Shown here: piece by piece, positions 57,241 to 64,000 of the stretch | Position numbering within the stretch: position 1 is the first letter of the stretch | Layout: the number at the start of each line of letters is the position of its first letter | Origin: Candidatus Competibacteraceae bacterium | Lineage (GTDB): Bacteria > Pseudomonadota > Gammaproteobacteria > Competibacterales > Competibacteraceae | Direction of reading: 5' to 3' | Assembly: GCA_016713505.1 (NCBI GenBank) | Contig: JADJPA010000001.1 | Coordinates: 992,001-1,056,000, forward strand | Length of the DNA stretch: 64,000 nt | Program-made: the position numbers and the translations under genes | The notes under the pieces: generated by a model | Databases searched by the model: none | What the model was told of the DNA's origin: nothing | The model's input: the letters and a program-made list of their open reading frames with translations, nothing else

Positions 57241-58390
57241 CGGGCGTCACCTCGTTTCGATAAGGCGAATGTTCCCATAATCCTCGGGCATAATCGCGCA
57301 CGGCGGGAGTCTCCCGCTGCAGAAAGTCAGCGATGGCGCGGCGAAAATCCGGCTGGGCGATCCAGTGCGCCGAGTGCGTCAGCGTCGGTAAAAAGCCGCG
57401 ATGGATTTTGTGTTCGCCCTGAGCGCCCGGCTCGAAACGCTGCAAGCCCTGTCGGATGCAATATTCAAGACCTTGATAGTAGCAGGCTTCGAAATGCAGG
57501 CTATCGAAATCGGCCCGACACCCCCAATGGCGGCCATACAGCGTGGTGTCGTCGCGAAAGCTGATGGCCCCGGCGACTTCCCGGTCCCGGTGGTAAGCCA
57601 ACACCAGGACCAAGCGCCCTCCCAGAGTCGCGGCGATCTCTAAAAAAAACGGCAACGTGAGCGTGGGAATCCCGCCTAGCCGCTGGAAGGTCGCGCGATA
57701 AAAGCCATAAACGGTCTGCCATTGCCCCTCGCTGACTTCTCCACCGTGCAGCAGTCGGAGTTCCAGCCCGGCTTCGTACACCAGCCGACGTTCTCGCTTG
57801 ATATTCTTGCGCCGCTTGGCGGTCAGGGTGTCCAAAAAATCCTGAAAATCGCGGTAGCCTGGATTTTGCCAGTGGAACTGACAGCCCAGCCGATGCAGAA
57901 AGCCGCGCTCCAGCAGCGGCTCCAACTCGGCGGGTGTCGGAAACAGCCAATGGATCGAGGATAGCGGGGGAGAGCGTTGCCCTTCTTCACGCACGAAATC
58001 GATCATCGCCCGGCGCGTTTCGTCGGGTTGGGGTTGGTCCGGGGCCAGCAGCAATTTCTGGCTGGTGACCGGGGTATACGGAATGGCGCCCACCAGCTTG
58101 GGGTAATAGGCCAGCCCACGCTGCCGGTAGGCTTCCGCCCAGTTCCAGTCGAATACGAACTCGCCGTAGGAATTGAATTTAAGATAGAGCGGCGCGCCGC
58201 CGAGCAGCCGGCCGCGTCCGTCCCGGCAGACGACGTGCCGAGGCAGCCAGCCCGTGTTCCCGCCGACGCAGTGATGTCGCTCCAGAGCGCTCAGAAATTC
58301 GTGGCTGAGAAACGGATTGCGAGCGGGGACGAGCGCGTTCCACTCGGCTGCGGAAATGTCGTCGAGAGCATCGAGTCGCTGGATACGCAT
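57212..58390 (-). CDS. FemAB/GNAT-like acyltransferase (DUF482 type)
   Basis: A 392-residue protein from ATG 58390 (MRIQRLDALDDISAAEWNAL). Blocks such as NPFLSHEFLSALERHHCVGG, VVCRDGRGRLLGGAPLYLK and FEACYYQGLEYCIRQGLQRF match the family once called peptidoglycan biosynthesis/recognition (DUF482), a double-GNAT fold like FemAB ligases. Relatives use aminoacyl-tRNA or acyl-CoA donors; the reaction is unknown. Overlap with aat, which uses aminoacyl-tRNA, makes a tRNA-dependent ligase attractive, but this is inference. Confidence 0.82.
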   Translation of the reverse strand: MRIQRLDALDDISAAEWNALVPARNPFLSHEFLSALERHHCVGGNTGWLPRHVVCRDGRGRLLGGAPLYLKFNSYGEFVFDWNWAEAYRQRGLAYYPKLVGAIPYTPVTSQKLLLAPDQPQPDETRRAMIDFVREEGQRSPPLSSIHWLFPTPAELEPLLERGFLHRLGCQFHWQNPGYRDFQDFLDTLTAKRRKNIKRERRLVYEAGLELRLLHGGEVSEGQWQTVYGFYRATFQRLGGIPTLTLPFFLEIAATLGGRLVLVLAYHRDREVAGAISFRDDTTLYGRHWGCRADFDSLHFEACYYQGLEYCIRQGLQRFEPGAQGEHKIHRGFLPTLTHSAHWIAQPDFRRAIADFLQRETPAVRDYARGLWEHSPYRNEVTPDAPAMVGPA

Positions 58391-58770
58391 GATGGTCGAA
58401 TGGATTGCTGAGAGCCGGGATGAGAAATCGCCAAACGCGTTTGAAAAGCACCTAGAATCATTGACGCAAGCTTTTGGTCGCCTCTTGGAGTCCGAGTAGT
58501 GTATCCCGAGGATAGCTCGCAAAAACGGGCGCTTCCCGCCGGGCGCCGGCCTTCCGGCCCATCGAAACCGGTCCGGCGTGGCAGGCTTGGTTGTGATTGG
58601 AACCTGAATCGGCGCGACGGTTCAGCCCTTGCCGGGTACGCCCTTCACCCGAACGCCCCGGAATGGGACAATAACCCATCTTGGTTGATTTCGGTTGATC
58701 TTGGTCTGCCGGCAGTCGGCTCGCCGGCGGGTCGCTCCTCCCACGAACAATGATCGAATAGGACTGAATT
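58391..58770. other. Divergent gap before ftsK
   Basis: It lies between two divergent genes. I see no gene. A direct repeat GGTTGAT occurs at 58683-58689 and 58693-58699, exactly one helical turn apart, about 70-90 bases before the ftsK start. No clear promoter hexamers were found. Confidence 0.45.
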
Positions 58771-61416
58771 TTGGCGCAGGCACATCGCATCAGGACCGAA
58801 CCGCCCGTGCTGCGGGCGAGCATCTTCCGTTTCGTCAAAGGCGTTCTCCAGGAGAGCAGTTTCTGGCTGGTGGCCGTCATCGCGCTGGGCATGATCGCGG
58901 CGCTCGCCACCTTCCATGTGGCGGATCCGGCCTGGACCCATACCGCGAATGTCAGCAAGATTCATAATGTGGTTGGAACGGTGGGCGCTTGGTTCGCCGA
59001 TGTCAGCCTGTATTTTTTCGGCTATCCCGCGTATTGGCTGCCGCTGGGCCTGCTGTTTGCCGGCTGGCGCTTGCTCAAGCGCGGCGCGCTGCTCGAACTG
59101 GATGCCGAGATCGTCTTGTTTCGGGTCATGGGATTCGCGGTGGCCCTGGTGACCGCTTGCGGTTTGGCGGCCTTGCACCTGAAACCCGTTTTAGGGACCG
59201 TGCCGGGCGCGGGCTCCGCGGGCGGCTTGGTCGGCGTGCACGTCAGTCGATTTTTGGTCCAGGCGTTCGGCTTCGCCTGGGGCAATGTACTGATAATCGC
59301 GCTGTTGCTGGCCGGGGTGACTTTGAGCACCGGCTTTTCCTGGCTCAAGCTGGTGGATTGGATCGGCGGGACCGTGCTCAAATCGGTGGATACGGTCAGC
59401 GGCCCGGCCAAGCCACCACGGCGCCGCAAAGCCGCGTCGGCGCCACCGCCTGAAGACGATGAGTTCGCGGAGTCCGCGAAAGTCAAGCCGGCGGCGGATG
59501 TCCAGTCGGTTAAATCGGCTAAAGAACCTCCGGCTGCTGGTTCGGATGCGGGTGCGCCGGGTAAAAGCGGGCGTGCCGCTCGCATCGAACCGGTGTTGAA
59601 CGCGCGCCGGCAAGGGGGGGCGAGCCAGCGGCCAGACGCGCCGGCGAATGCGTCCGAAGCGCCCAAAGCGACGCTCCAACAGCAGGATTTGACCTTGATT
59701 CCGACGGCGGTGTCCTCATCCGCCGCGGTAGCTCGCCTCAAAGGCAAAGCTGCCGTGGCGGAAGCTGCTGCGATCCAGGTGCCCTGGGCGACCGCTACGG
59801 ATTTTGAGACCAAAGCGTCCAACGATGTGCTAAGTCCGGTTCCGCGCGCCAAAGAGCGACCGGCCGCGACGCCGGTCGCCGCCGGCGCGGCGCGGCGCGC
59901 GGAGCAGCCGCAACCGCTGGAGTCCGCTGGCCTGCCTTCGCTGGCGTTGCTCGACCAGCCCTCGCCGCACACCGCCGGCTATTCCATGGAAACGCTGGAC
60001 GAGATGTCCCGTCAGGTGGAGCTGCTGCTTAAAAGCTTTGGGGTGGAGGCCCGCGTGGTGGCGGTGGAGCCGGGGCCGGTGATCACCCGCTTCGAGGTCG
60101 ATCCCGCGCCGGGCGTCAAGGTCAGCCAAATCAGCAATCTGGCCAAGGATCTGGCGCGCGGCCTGTCGGTGATCGGCGTGCGGGTGGTGGAAGTGATTCC
60201 CGGCAAGTCGGTGATCGGCTTGGAAATCCCCAACCAGCACCGCGAAATCGTTTATCTGCGCGAAGTGCTGGAAGCACCGGTCTACACGCAGTCCGGCACG
60301 CCGCTGACGCTGGCCTTGGGCATGGATATCGGCGGCAATCCAGTGGTGGCGAACCTGGGGAAAATGCCGCACCTGCTGGTGGCCGGCACCACCGGTTCCG
60401 GCAAATCGGTGGCGATCAACGCCATGTTGCTCAGCCTGCTGTACAAGGCGCCACCCGCCGAGGTCCGGCTGATCCTGGTCGACCCGAAGATGCTGGAACT
60501 GTCGATGTATGAAGACATCCCGCACCTGCTGACGCCAGTGGTGACCGACATGAAGGAAGCGGCTAATGCGCTGCGCTGGTGCGTGGCCGAAATGGAGCGC
60601 CGCTACCGGCTGATGGCGGCGCTGAAGGTGCGCAACATCGCCGGCTTCAACCGCAAGGTGCTGGATGCGCTGGAGGAGGGCGAGGGTCTGACCGACCCGC
60701 TCTGGAAGCCGGATGGCCCTCTGGCGCCGCCTGAAAGCCCGCTGTTGCAGCCGCTGCCGTTCATCGTGGTGGTCATCGACGAACTGGCCGACATGATGAT
60801 GATCGTCGGCAAGAAGGTGGAGGAGTTGATCGCCCGCTTGGCGCAGAAGGCCCGCGCGTCCGGCATCCATCTGATTCTGGCGACCCAACGGCCCTCGGTG
60901 GACGTGATCACCGGCCTGATCAAGGCCAATATTCCGACGCGGATCGCCTTTCAGGTGTCTTCGAAGGTCGATTCCCGCACCATCCTCGATCAGATGGGCG
61001 CGGAGCAACTGTTGGGCCACGGCGACATGCTGTATCTGCCGCCTGGAACTGGACTGCCGCAGCGGGTGCACGGCGCTTTCGTGGACGATCAGGAAGTCAA
61101 TCGGGTGGTCGATTTTCTCCGGCAAACCGGCGCGCCGGATTATATCGATGAGGTGCTGGTCGAGTCGCGCGAGGAAAACGAGTTCGGAGAGGAAAGCGAA
61201 AACGGCGGGCGCGGCGGGGAAAGCGACCCCTTGTACGATGAAGCGGTCAAGATCGTCACCGAGTCGCGGCGGGCTTCCGTATCCGGGGTGCAGCGCCGGT
61301 TGCGGATCGGCTACAACCGGGCGGCGCGTCTGGTCGAGGAAATGGAGGCGGCCGGCGTGGTCGGCCCCTTGCAATCCAACGGTAGCCGCGAGGTCCTGGC
61401 ACCCGCGCCGCCGTGA
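58771..61416 (+). CDS. ftsK: DNA translocase FtsK
   Basis: An 881-residue division-site motor that pumps DNA and activates XerCD at dif. The TTG start gives MAQAHRIRTEPPVL, a common FtsK N-terminus. Four membrane segments lie in residues 25-200 (for example FWLVAVIALGMIAALATF). A Pro/Ala-rich linker follows to about residue 395. The motor has LLVAGTTGSGKSVAINAMLL (Walker A), FIVVVIDELADMMMI (Walker B) and HLILATQRPSVDVITGLIKA. The C-terminal gamma domain is complete: YDEAVKIVTESRRASVSGVQ followed by RLRIGYNRAARLVEEME, which reads KOPS. The linker is moderate in length compared with E. coli. Confidence 0.96.
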   Translation: MAQAHRIRTEPPVLRASIFRFVKGVLQESSFWLVAVIALGMIAALATFHVADPAWTHTANVSKIHNVVGTVGAWFADVSLYFFGYPAYWLPLGLLFAGWRLLKRGALLELDAEIVLFRVMGFAVALVTACGLAALHLKPVLGTVPGAGSAGGLVGVHVSRFLVQAFGFAWGNVLIIALLLAGVTLSTGFSWLKLVDWIGGTVLKSVDTVSGPAKPPRRRKAASAPPPEDDEFAESAKVKPAADVQSVKSAKEPPAAGSDAGAPGKSGRAARIEPVLNARRQGGASQRPDAPANASEAPKATLQQQDLTLIPTAVSSSAAVARLKGKAAVAEAAAIQVPWATATDFETKASNDVLSPVPRAKERPAATPVAAGAARRAEQPQPLESAGLPSLALLDQPSPHTAGYSMETLDEMSRQVELLLKSFGVEARVVAVEPGPVITRFEVDPAPGVKVSQISNLAKDLARGLSVIGVRVVEVIPGKSVIGLEIPNQHREIVYLREVLEAPVYTQSGTPLTLALGMDIGGNPVVANLGKMPHLLVAGTTGSGKSVAINAMLLSLLYKAPPAEVRLILVDPKMLELSMYEDIPHLLTPVVTDMKEAANALRWCVAEMERRYRLMAALKVRNIAGFNRKVLDALEEGEGLTDPLWKPDGPLAPPESPLLQPLPFIVVVIDELADMMMIVGKKVEELIARLAQKARASGIHLILATQRPSVDVITGLIKANIPTRIAFQVSSKVDSRTILDQMGAEQLLGHGDMLYLPPGTGLPQRVHGAFVDDQEVNRVVDFLRQTGAPDYIDEVLVESREENEFGEESENGGRGGESDPLYDEAVKIVTESRRASVSGVQRRLRIGYNRAARLVEEMEAAGVVGPLQSNGSREVLAPAPP

Positions 61417-61429
61417 GCGCGCTGTGGCG

Positions 61430-61463
61430 CGAGGGTCCCGCCGGCCTTGCGGCAGGACCCTCG
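61430..61463. repeat. Stem-loop between convergent ftsK and symporter genes
   Basis: Arms CGAGGGTCC and GGACCCTCG pair over nine bases, with a further GCCG/CGGC pair inside the loop. There is no T-run on either strand. It sits between two stop codons 60 bases apart and may end both transcripts in a non-classical way. Confidence 0.45.
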
Positions 61464-61475
61464 GAAAAGCGCCGC

Positions 61476-62870
61476 TTACGGGGTGGCCGGATTGTCCGCG
61501 AGCGTCGGGATCTCCTCGGTGGAGTGCTCGTCGAGCTGGTCTTCCCAGAGGTATTTGTTGGTTTCGGCGACGATGACGCCGCTCAGCCCGATCAGAGCGA
61601 TCAGGTTGGGGATGGCCATCATGGCGTTTAAGGCGTCCGCGATGTCCCACACCAGACCCAGCGAGGCCACCGAACCCACGAAGGTGCTGATCACCCACAA
61701 AATTCTATAGGGTAAGATCACGCGCTTGCCGAGCAGATATTCCGCCCCGCGCTCGCCGTAATAAGACCACCCCAAAATGGTCGAGAACACGAAGGTCAAC
61801 AGGCCGACCGTGAGCACGAGGGGGCCGATCACCGGAATATGAGCGAAGGCCGCCTTGGTCAGCGCCGCCCCTTTCAGGCCGTTCATGCCGACGGGATCGC
61901 TGACGATCACGGTGACCAGGACGATGCCGGTCATCGCGCAGACCACCACCGTATCCCAGAACGTGCCGGTCGCGGATACCAGCGCCTGACGCACCGGATT
62001 CCGGGTCTGGGCCGCCGCCGCGACGATGGGGGCGGAACCCAGGCCGGACTCGTTGGAGAACAGGCCGCGCGCGACGCCGTAGCGCATCGCCATCATCACG
62101 GTCGCGCCGGCGAAACCGCCGCCCGCCGCGAGCGGGGTGAAGGCGTGGGTCACGATCAGGTTGATGGCCGCGCCGACATATTGAGCGTTGATGACCAGAA
62201 TGATGGCGCAGCCGACCACATAGAACAGCGCCATGAACGGCACCAGCTTTTCGCACACCCGCGAGATGGATTGCACGCCGCCGAGGATGACCACCGCCGT
62301 CAAGGCCGCGATGACGAGGCCGGTGACATAGGTGGGGATGCTAAAGGTTTCCGCGACCAGGGAGGAAATCGAGTTGGCCTGGACCATGCTGCCGATGCCG
62401 AAGGCCGCCAAGGCGGTGAAGATGGCGAACAGCACGGCCAGCCACTTCTGCTTCAAACCTCTTTCAAGCGCGTACATGGGACCGCCCAGCATGGTGCCGT
62501 CGGAGGTTCGGACCCGGTATTTGACCGCCAGCAGCGCTTCCGAGTACTTGGTGGCGATGCCGAACACGCCGGTCAGCCACACCCACAGCACCGCCCCAGG
62601 GCCGCCGAGCGCCACCGCCGTGGCGACGCCGACGATGTTGCCGGTGCCGATGGTGGCCGCCAGCGCCGTGGTCAGCGCGCCGAACTGGCTGACGTCGCCG
62701 GCGCTTCCCGGCTCCTTGCTGACCGAGAGCTTGATGGCCGTGCCGATGTGGCGTTGGATGAACCGCAGCCGAACCGTCAGGAACAAATGCGTTCCGAACA
62801 ATAAAATCAGCATCGGCGGCCCCCAGAGGTAGCCGTTTAGCCAAGTGACAAAATCATGAAGCGCTTGCAT
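61476..62870 (-). CDS. Alanine or glycine:cation symporter (AGCS family)
   Basis: A 464-residue sodium-coupled amino-acid transporter with about 11 membrane segments. ATG 62870 (MQALHDFVTWLNGYLWGPPM) has GGAGAAG upstream. The AGCS signature ATIGTGNIVGVATAVALGGP followed by GAVLWVWLTGVFGIATKYSE is plain, and FSNESGLGSAPIVAAAAQT is also conserved. It probably imports alanine or glycine with Na+. No neighbouring catabolic gene identifies the substrate. Confidence 0.93.
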   Translation of the reverse strand: MQALHDFVTWLNGYLWGPPMLILLFGTHLFLTVRLRFIQRHIGTAIKLSVSKEPGSAGDVSQFGALTTALAATIGTGNIVGVATAVALGGPGAVLWVWLTGVFGIATKYSEALLAVKYRVRTSDGTMLGGPMYALERGLKQKWLAVLFAIFTALAAFGIGSMVQANSISSLVAETFSIPTYVTGLVIAALTAVVILGGVQSISRVCEKLVPFMALFYVVGCAIILVINAQYVGAAINLIVTHAFTPLAAGGGFAGATVMMAMRYGVARGLFSNESGLGSAPIVAAAAQTRNPVRQALVSATGTFWDTVVVCAMTGIVLVTVIVSDPVGMNGLKGAALTKAAFAHIPVIGPLVLTVGLLTFVFSTILGWSYYGERGAEYLLGKRVILPYRILWVISTFVGSVASLGLVWDIADALNAMMAIPNLIALIGLSGVIVAETNKYLWEDQLDEHSTEEIPTLADNPATP

Positions 62871-63093
62871 AAGGTTCTTCTCCTCCGATTGCCAAGGGGT
62901 TTTGTCGCCCAATCGCCAATCCGCCTGTCCGGGTTATTGGATTATTTGTGTGACAGGCGAGGAAGCTCAGCGTGTGCCGGATGCTTCCACCTATATCCAT
63001 AGTTCAGGCTATGGCGCATTACAACCGCCAGCGCGAACTTGGCCGCGATTTTTTCAAGAAGAACTGGAGAATTGACGGAGAACGGAGAAAGCG

Positions 63094-63132
63094 GCACCGA
63101 GGGCGCGCGGAGCGTTCGGACGCCCTCGGTGC
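63094..63132 (-). repeat. Long stem-loop after the phosphofructokinase gene
   Basis: A 12-base-pair perfect stem (GCACCGAGGGCG with its complement) and a 15-base loop lie 15 bases past the stop. The following sequence has only TTT, so termination strength is doubtful, but a role as transcript end is likely. Confidence 0.55.
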
Positions 63133-63147
63133 GGTGGCGGGTTGCGG

Positions 63148-64000
63148 CTAATGGCTGACCGTGACTTTCTTCCCCTTCGGTTGGCCGATGGCTTTTAACA
63201 GCTCGGTAAACCACGGGATGTCGATATCGAAGGGCTTGCCGCCCTTGATCCGCGGAAATTCGATGGCGCGCAGTACCCCGTTGCGGTCCTCGTCGTGACC
63301 GATGACGCCGGCCTCGCCCCGCAAGGCGCACTCGACGGCCAGATCGGCGCAGGATTTGATGAGGCGCAGGTCGTCGGTGTTGGCGGCCGAGGCCCGCGAA
63401 AAATAGCCGGATTTTTGGATCAGGGTTTTTTCAGAGCCGATCATCTGCGCGAACTGTTCGCCGAACCATTTGCCGGGGTTTACGGCGTCGAGCTTGATAT
63501 GGCCGAAGGCGTCGCGCGGGACTTCCTGACCCTTGGCCTGCAATTCGGCCACGATCGCTTCCACGCCCGCGCCTTCGGAGACGAAGATGTTGAGGCAATC
63601 GTCCTTGTCCATCGCGGCGCGCAGGCGCTTGGTCTCGGCGGCGATGTCGATTTCCATTTCGGGGACGAACACGGCGTGGATGTCAAAGGCGGCGCGGTCG
63701 AGTCCGAGGGCGGGCAGCCATTCGCTGCGGTCGAGCAGCTTGCGATATTCCAGCGCGGTGGCGGCGGTGAGCCAACCGCAGTTGCGGCCCATGACCTCGT
63801 GGATGATCAACATGCGCGGGTTGGCGTTGTTTTCGGCGACGATGTTTTTAAAGTAACGAGCGCCTTGCTCGGCGGCGGTCCAGGCGCCCAGCGACTGCTT
63901 GATCGGGTACACATCGTTGTCGACGGTCTTGGGCAGGCCGATGACCGTGAGGCCGTAGTTGTTCTTGGCCAGGAAGGCGGCGAGGTCGGCGGCGGCGGTG
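63148..64000 (-). CDS. pfp: Pyrophosphate-dependent 6-phosphofructokinase (5' end beyond the window)
   Basis: The last 284 residues of a PFK. GLPKTVDNDVYPIKQSLGAW near the window edge carries the PFKA catalytic signature with K-T-V-D-N-D, the Lys-containing pattern that marks PPi-using enzymes. EVMGRNCGWLTAATALEYRK and GYFSRASAANTDDLRLI continue the fold. PPi-PFK interconverts fructose 6-phosphate and the 1,6-bisphosphate reversibly. The N-terminus with the GGDD/GGDG phosphate-donor determinant is outside the window, so donor specificity is inferred from the visible signature. Confidence 0.88.
   Translation of the reverse strand, partial: TAAADLAAFLAKNNYGLTVIGLPKTVDNDVYPIKQSLGAWTAAEQGARYFKNIVAENNANPRMLIIHEVMGRNCGWLTAATALEYRKLLDRSEWLPALGLDRAAFDIHAVFVPEMEIDIAAETKRLRAAMDKDDCLNIFVSEGAGVEAIVAELQAKGQEVPRDAFGHIKLDAVNPGKWFGEQFAQMIGSEKTLIQKSGYFSRASAANTDDLRLIKSCADLAVECALRGEAGVIGHDEDRNGVLRAIEFPRIKGGKPFDIDIPWFTELLKAIGQPKGKKVTVSH

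Noticed and set aside
58389..58499. Small rightward ORF ending in HLESLTQAFGRLLESE
   Set aside because: About 37 residues, starts inside the start codon of the opposite-strand gene, and has no ribosome-binding site; it could be real but I cannot support it.
59830..61698. A 622-residue open frame antisense to ftsK
   Set aside because: Composition is His/Gln/Arg-rich nonsense opposite the well-defined FtsK motor; typical shadow in GC-rich DNA.

Overview
The window is a dense, mostly housekeeping stretch of a GC-rich bacterial chromosome (G+C about 60-65% by eye). The gene orders point to a gammaproteobacterium: acpP-fabF-mltG-tmk-holB-pilZ-tatD, etfBA next to an acyl-CoA dehydrogenase, guaB-guaA divergent from xseA, rpsF-rpsR-DUF2232-rplI-dnaB-radA, cobU-cobT-cobC-cobS, aat-bpt, and ftsK. 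PPi-dependent phosphofructokinase, malonyl-CoA decarboxylase and an orphan TAXI binding protein would suit a metabolically versatile lineage of the Chromatiales or Competibacter kind. That placement is a guess from gene content, not a phylogenetic result.

Layout. 0-6 kb (+): end of fatty-acid synthesis (acpP, fabF), cell-wall glycan release (mltG), dTMP kinase, clamp-loader delta', a type IV pilus PilZ protein, a TatD nuclease and a CoA-type Nudix hydrolase. 6-18.5 kb (-): ettA, a secreted lipase with a clear intrinsic terminator, malonyl-CoA decarboxylase, a two-gene operon of an MshEN/GspE-type ATPase and an HDOD protein, then acyl-CoA dehydrogenase with etfA and etfB. 18.8-28 kb: an acrylyl-CoA reductase-like gene and a MaoC hydratase (+), a membrane Ser/Thr kinase fused to a formylglycine-enzyme-like domain with its PP2C phosphatase (-), PrxQ (-), fadD (+) and an alpha/beta hydrolase (-). 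27.8-33 kb: xseA followed by two tiny PilZ-related genes (-), divergent from guaB-guaA (+). 33-39.3 kb: an AT-rich acyltransferase gene, a hybrid histidine kinase, tadA, a Pro/Ala-rich membrane protein and tRNA-Ser(CGA). 39.3-45 kb (-): radA, dnaB, rplI, a DUF2232 membrane protein, rpsR, rpsF. 45-52.6 kb (+): the cobalamin lower-ligand operon and an RND efflux pair. 52.8-58.4 kb: an ExeA-like membrane ATPase, a TAXI binding protein, and the N-degron transferases bpt and aat with a FemAB/GNAT-like gene. 58.7-64 kb: ftsK (+), an AGCS symporter (-) and a partial PPi-phosphofructokinase (-).

How it fits together. Fatty-acid activation (fadD), oxidation (acyl-CoA dehydrogenase plus ETF), hydration (MaoC), acrylyl-CoA-type reduction, lipase and malonyl-CoA decarboxylase together suggest active acyl-CoA turnover. 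Three PilZ-type proteins and an MshEN ATPase, with no GGDEF or EAL gene here, suggest outputs of c-di-GMP signalling.

The most unusual local structures are four: a PilZ pair in which the second member keeps the RxxxR element but has lost the DxSxxG half of the binding site; the kinase-SUMF1 fusion lacking the FGE cysteine pair; a hairpin that buries the guaA ribosome-binding site; and a perfect 8+8 palindrome in front of the RND operon. I saw no CRISPR array, insertion sequence, prophage or rRNA operon, and no clear wholly new system.
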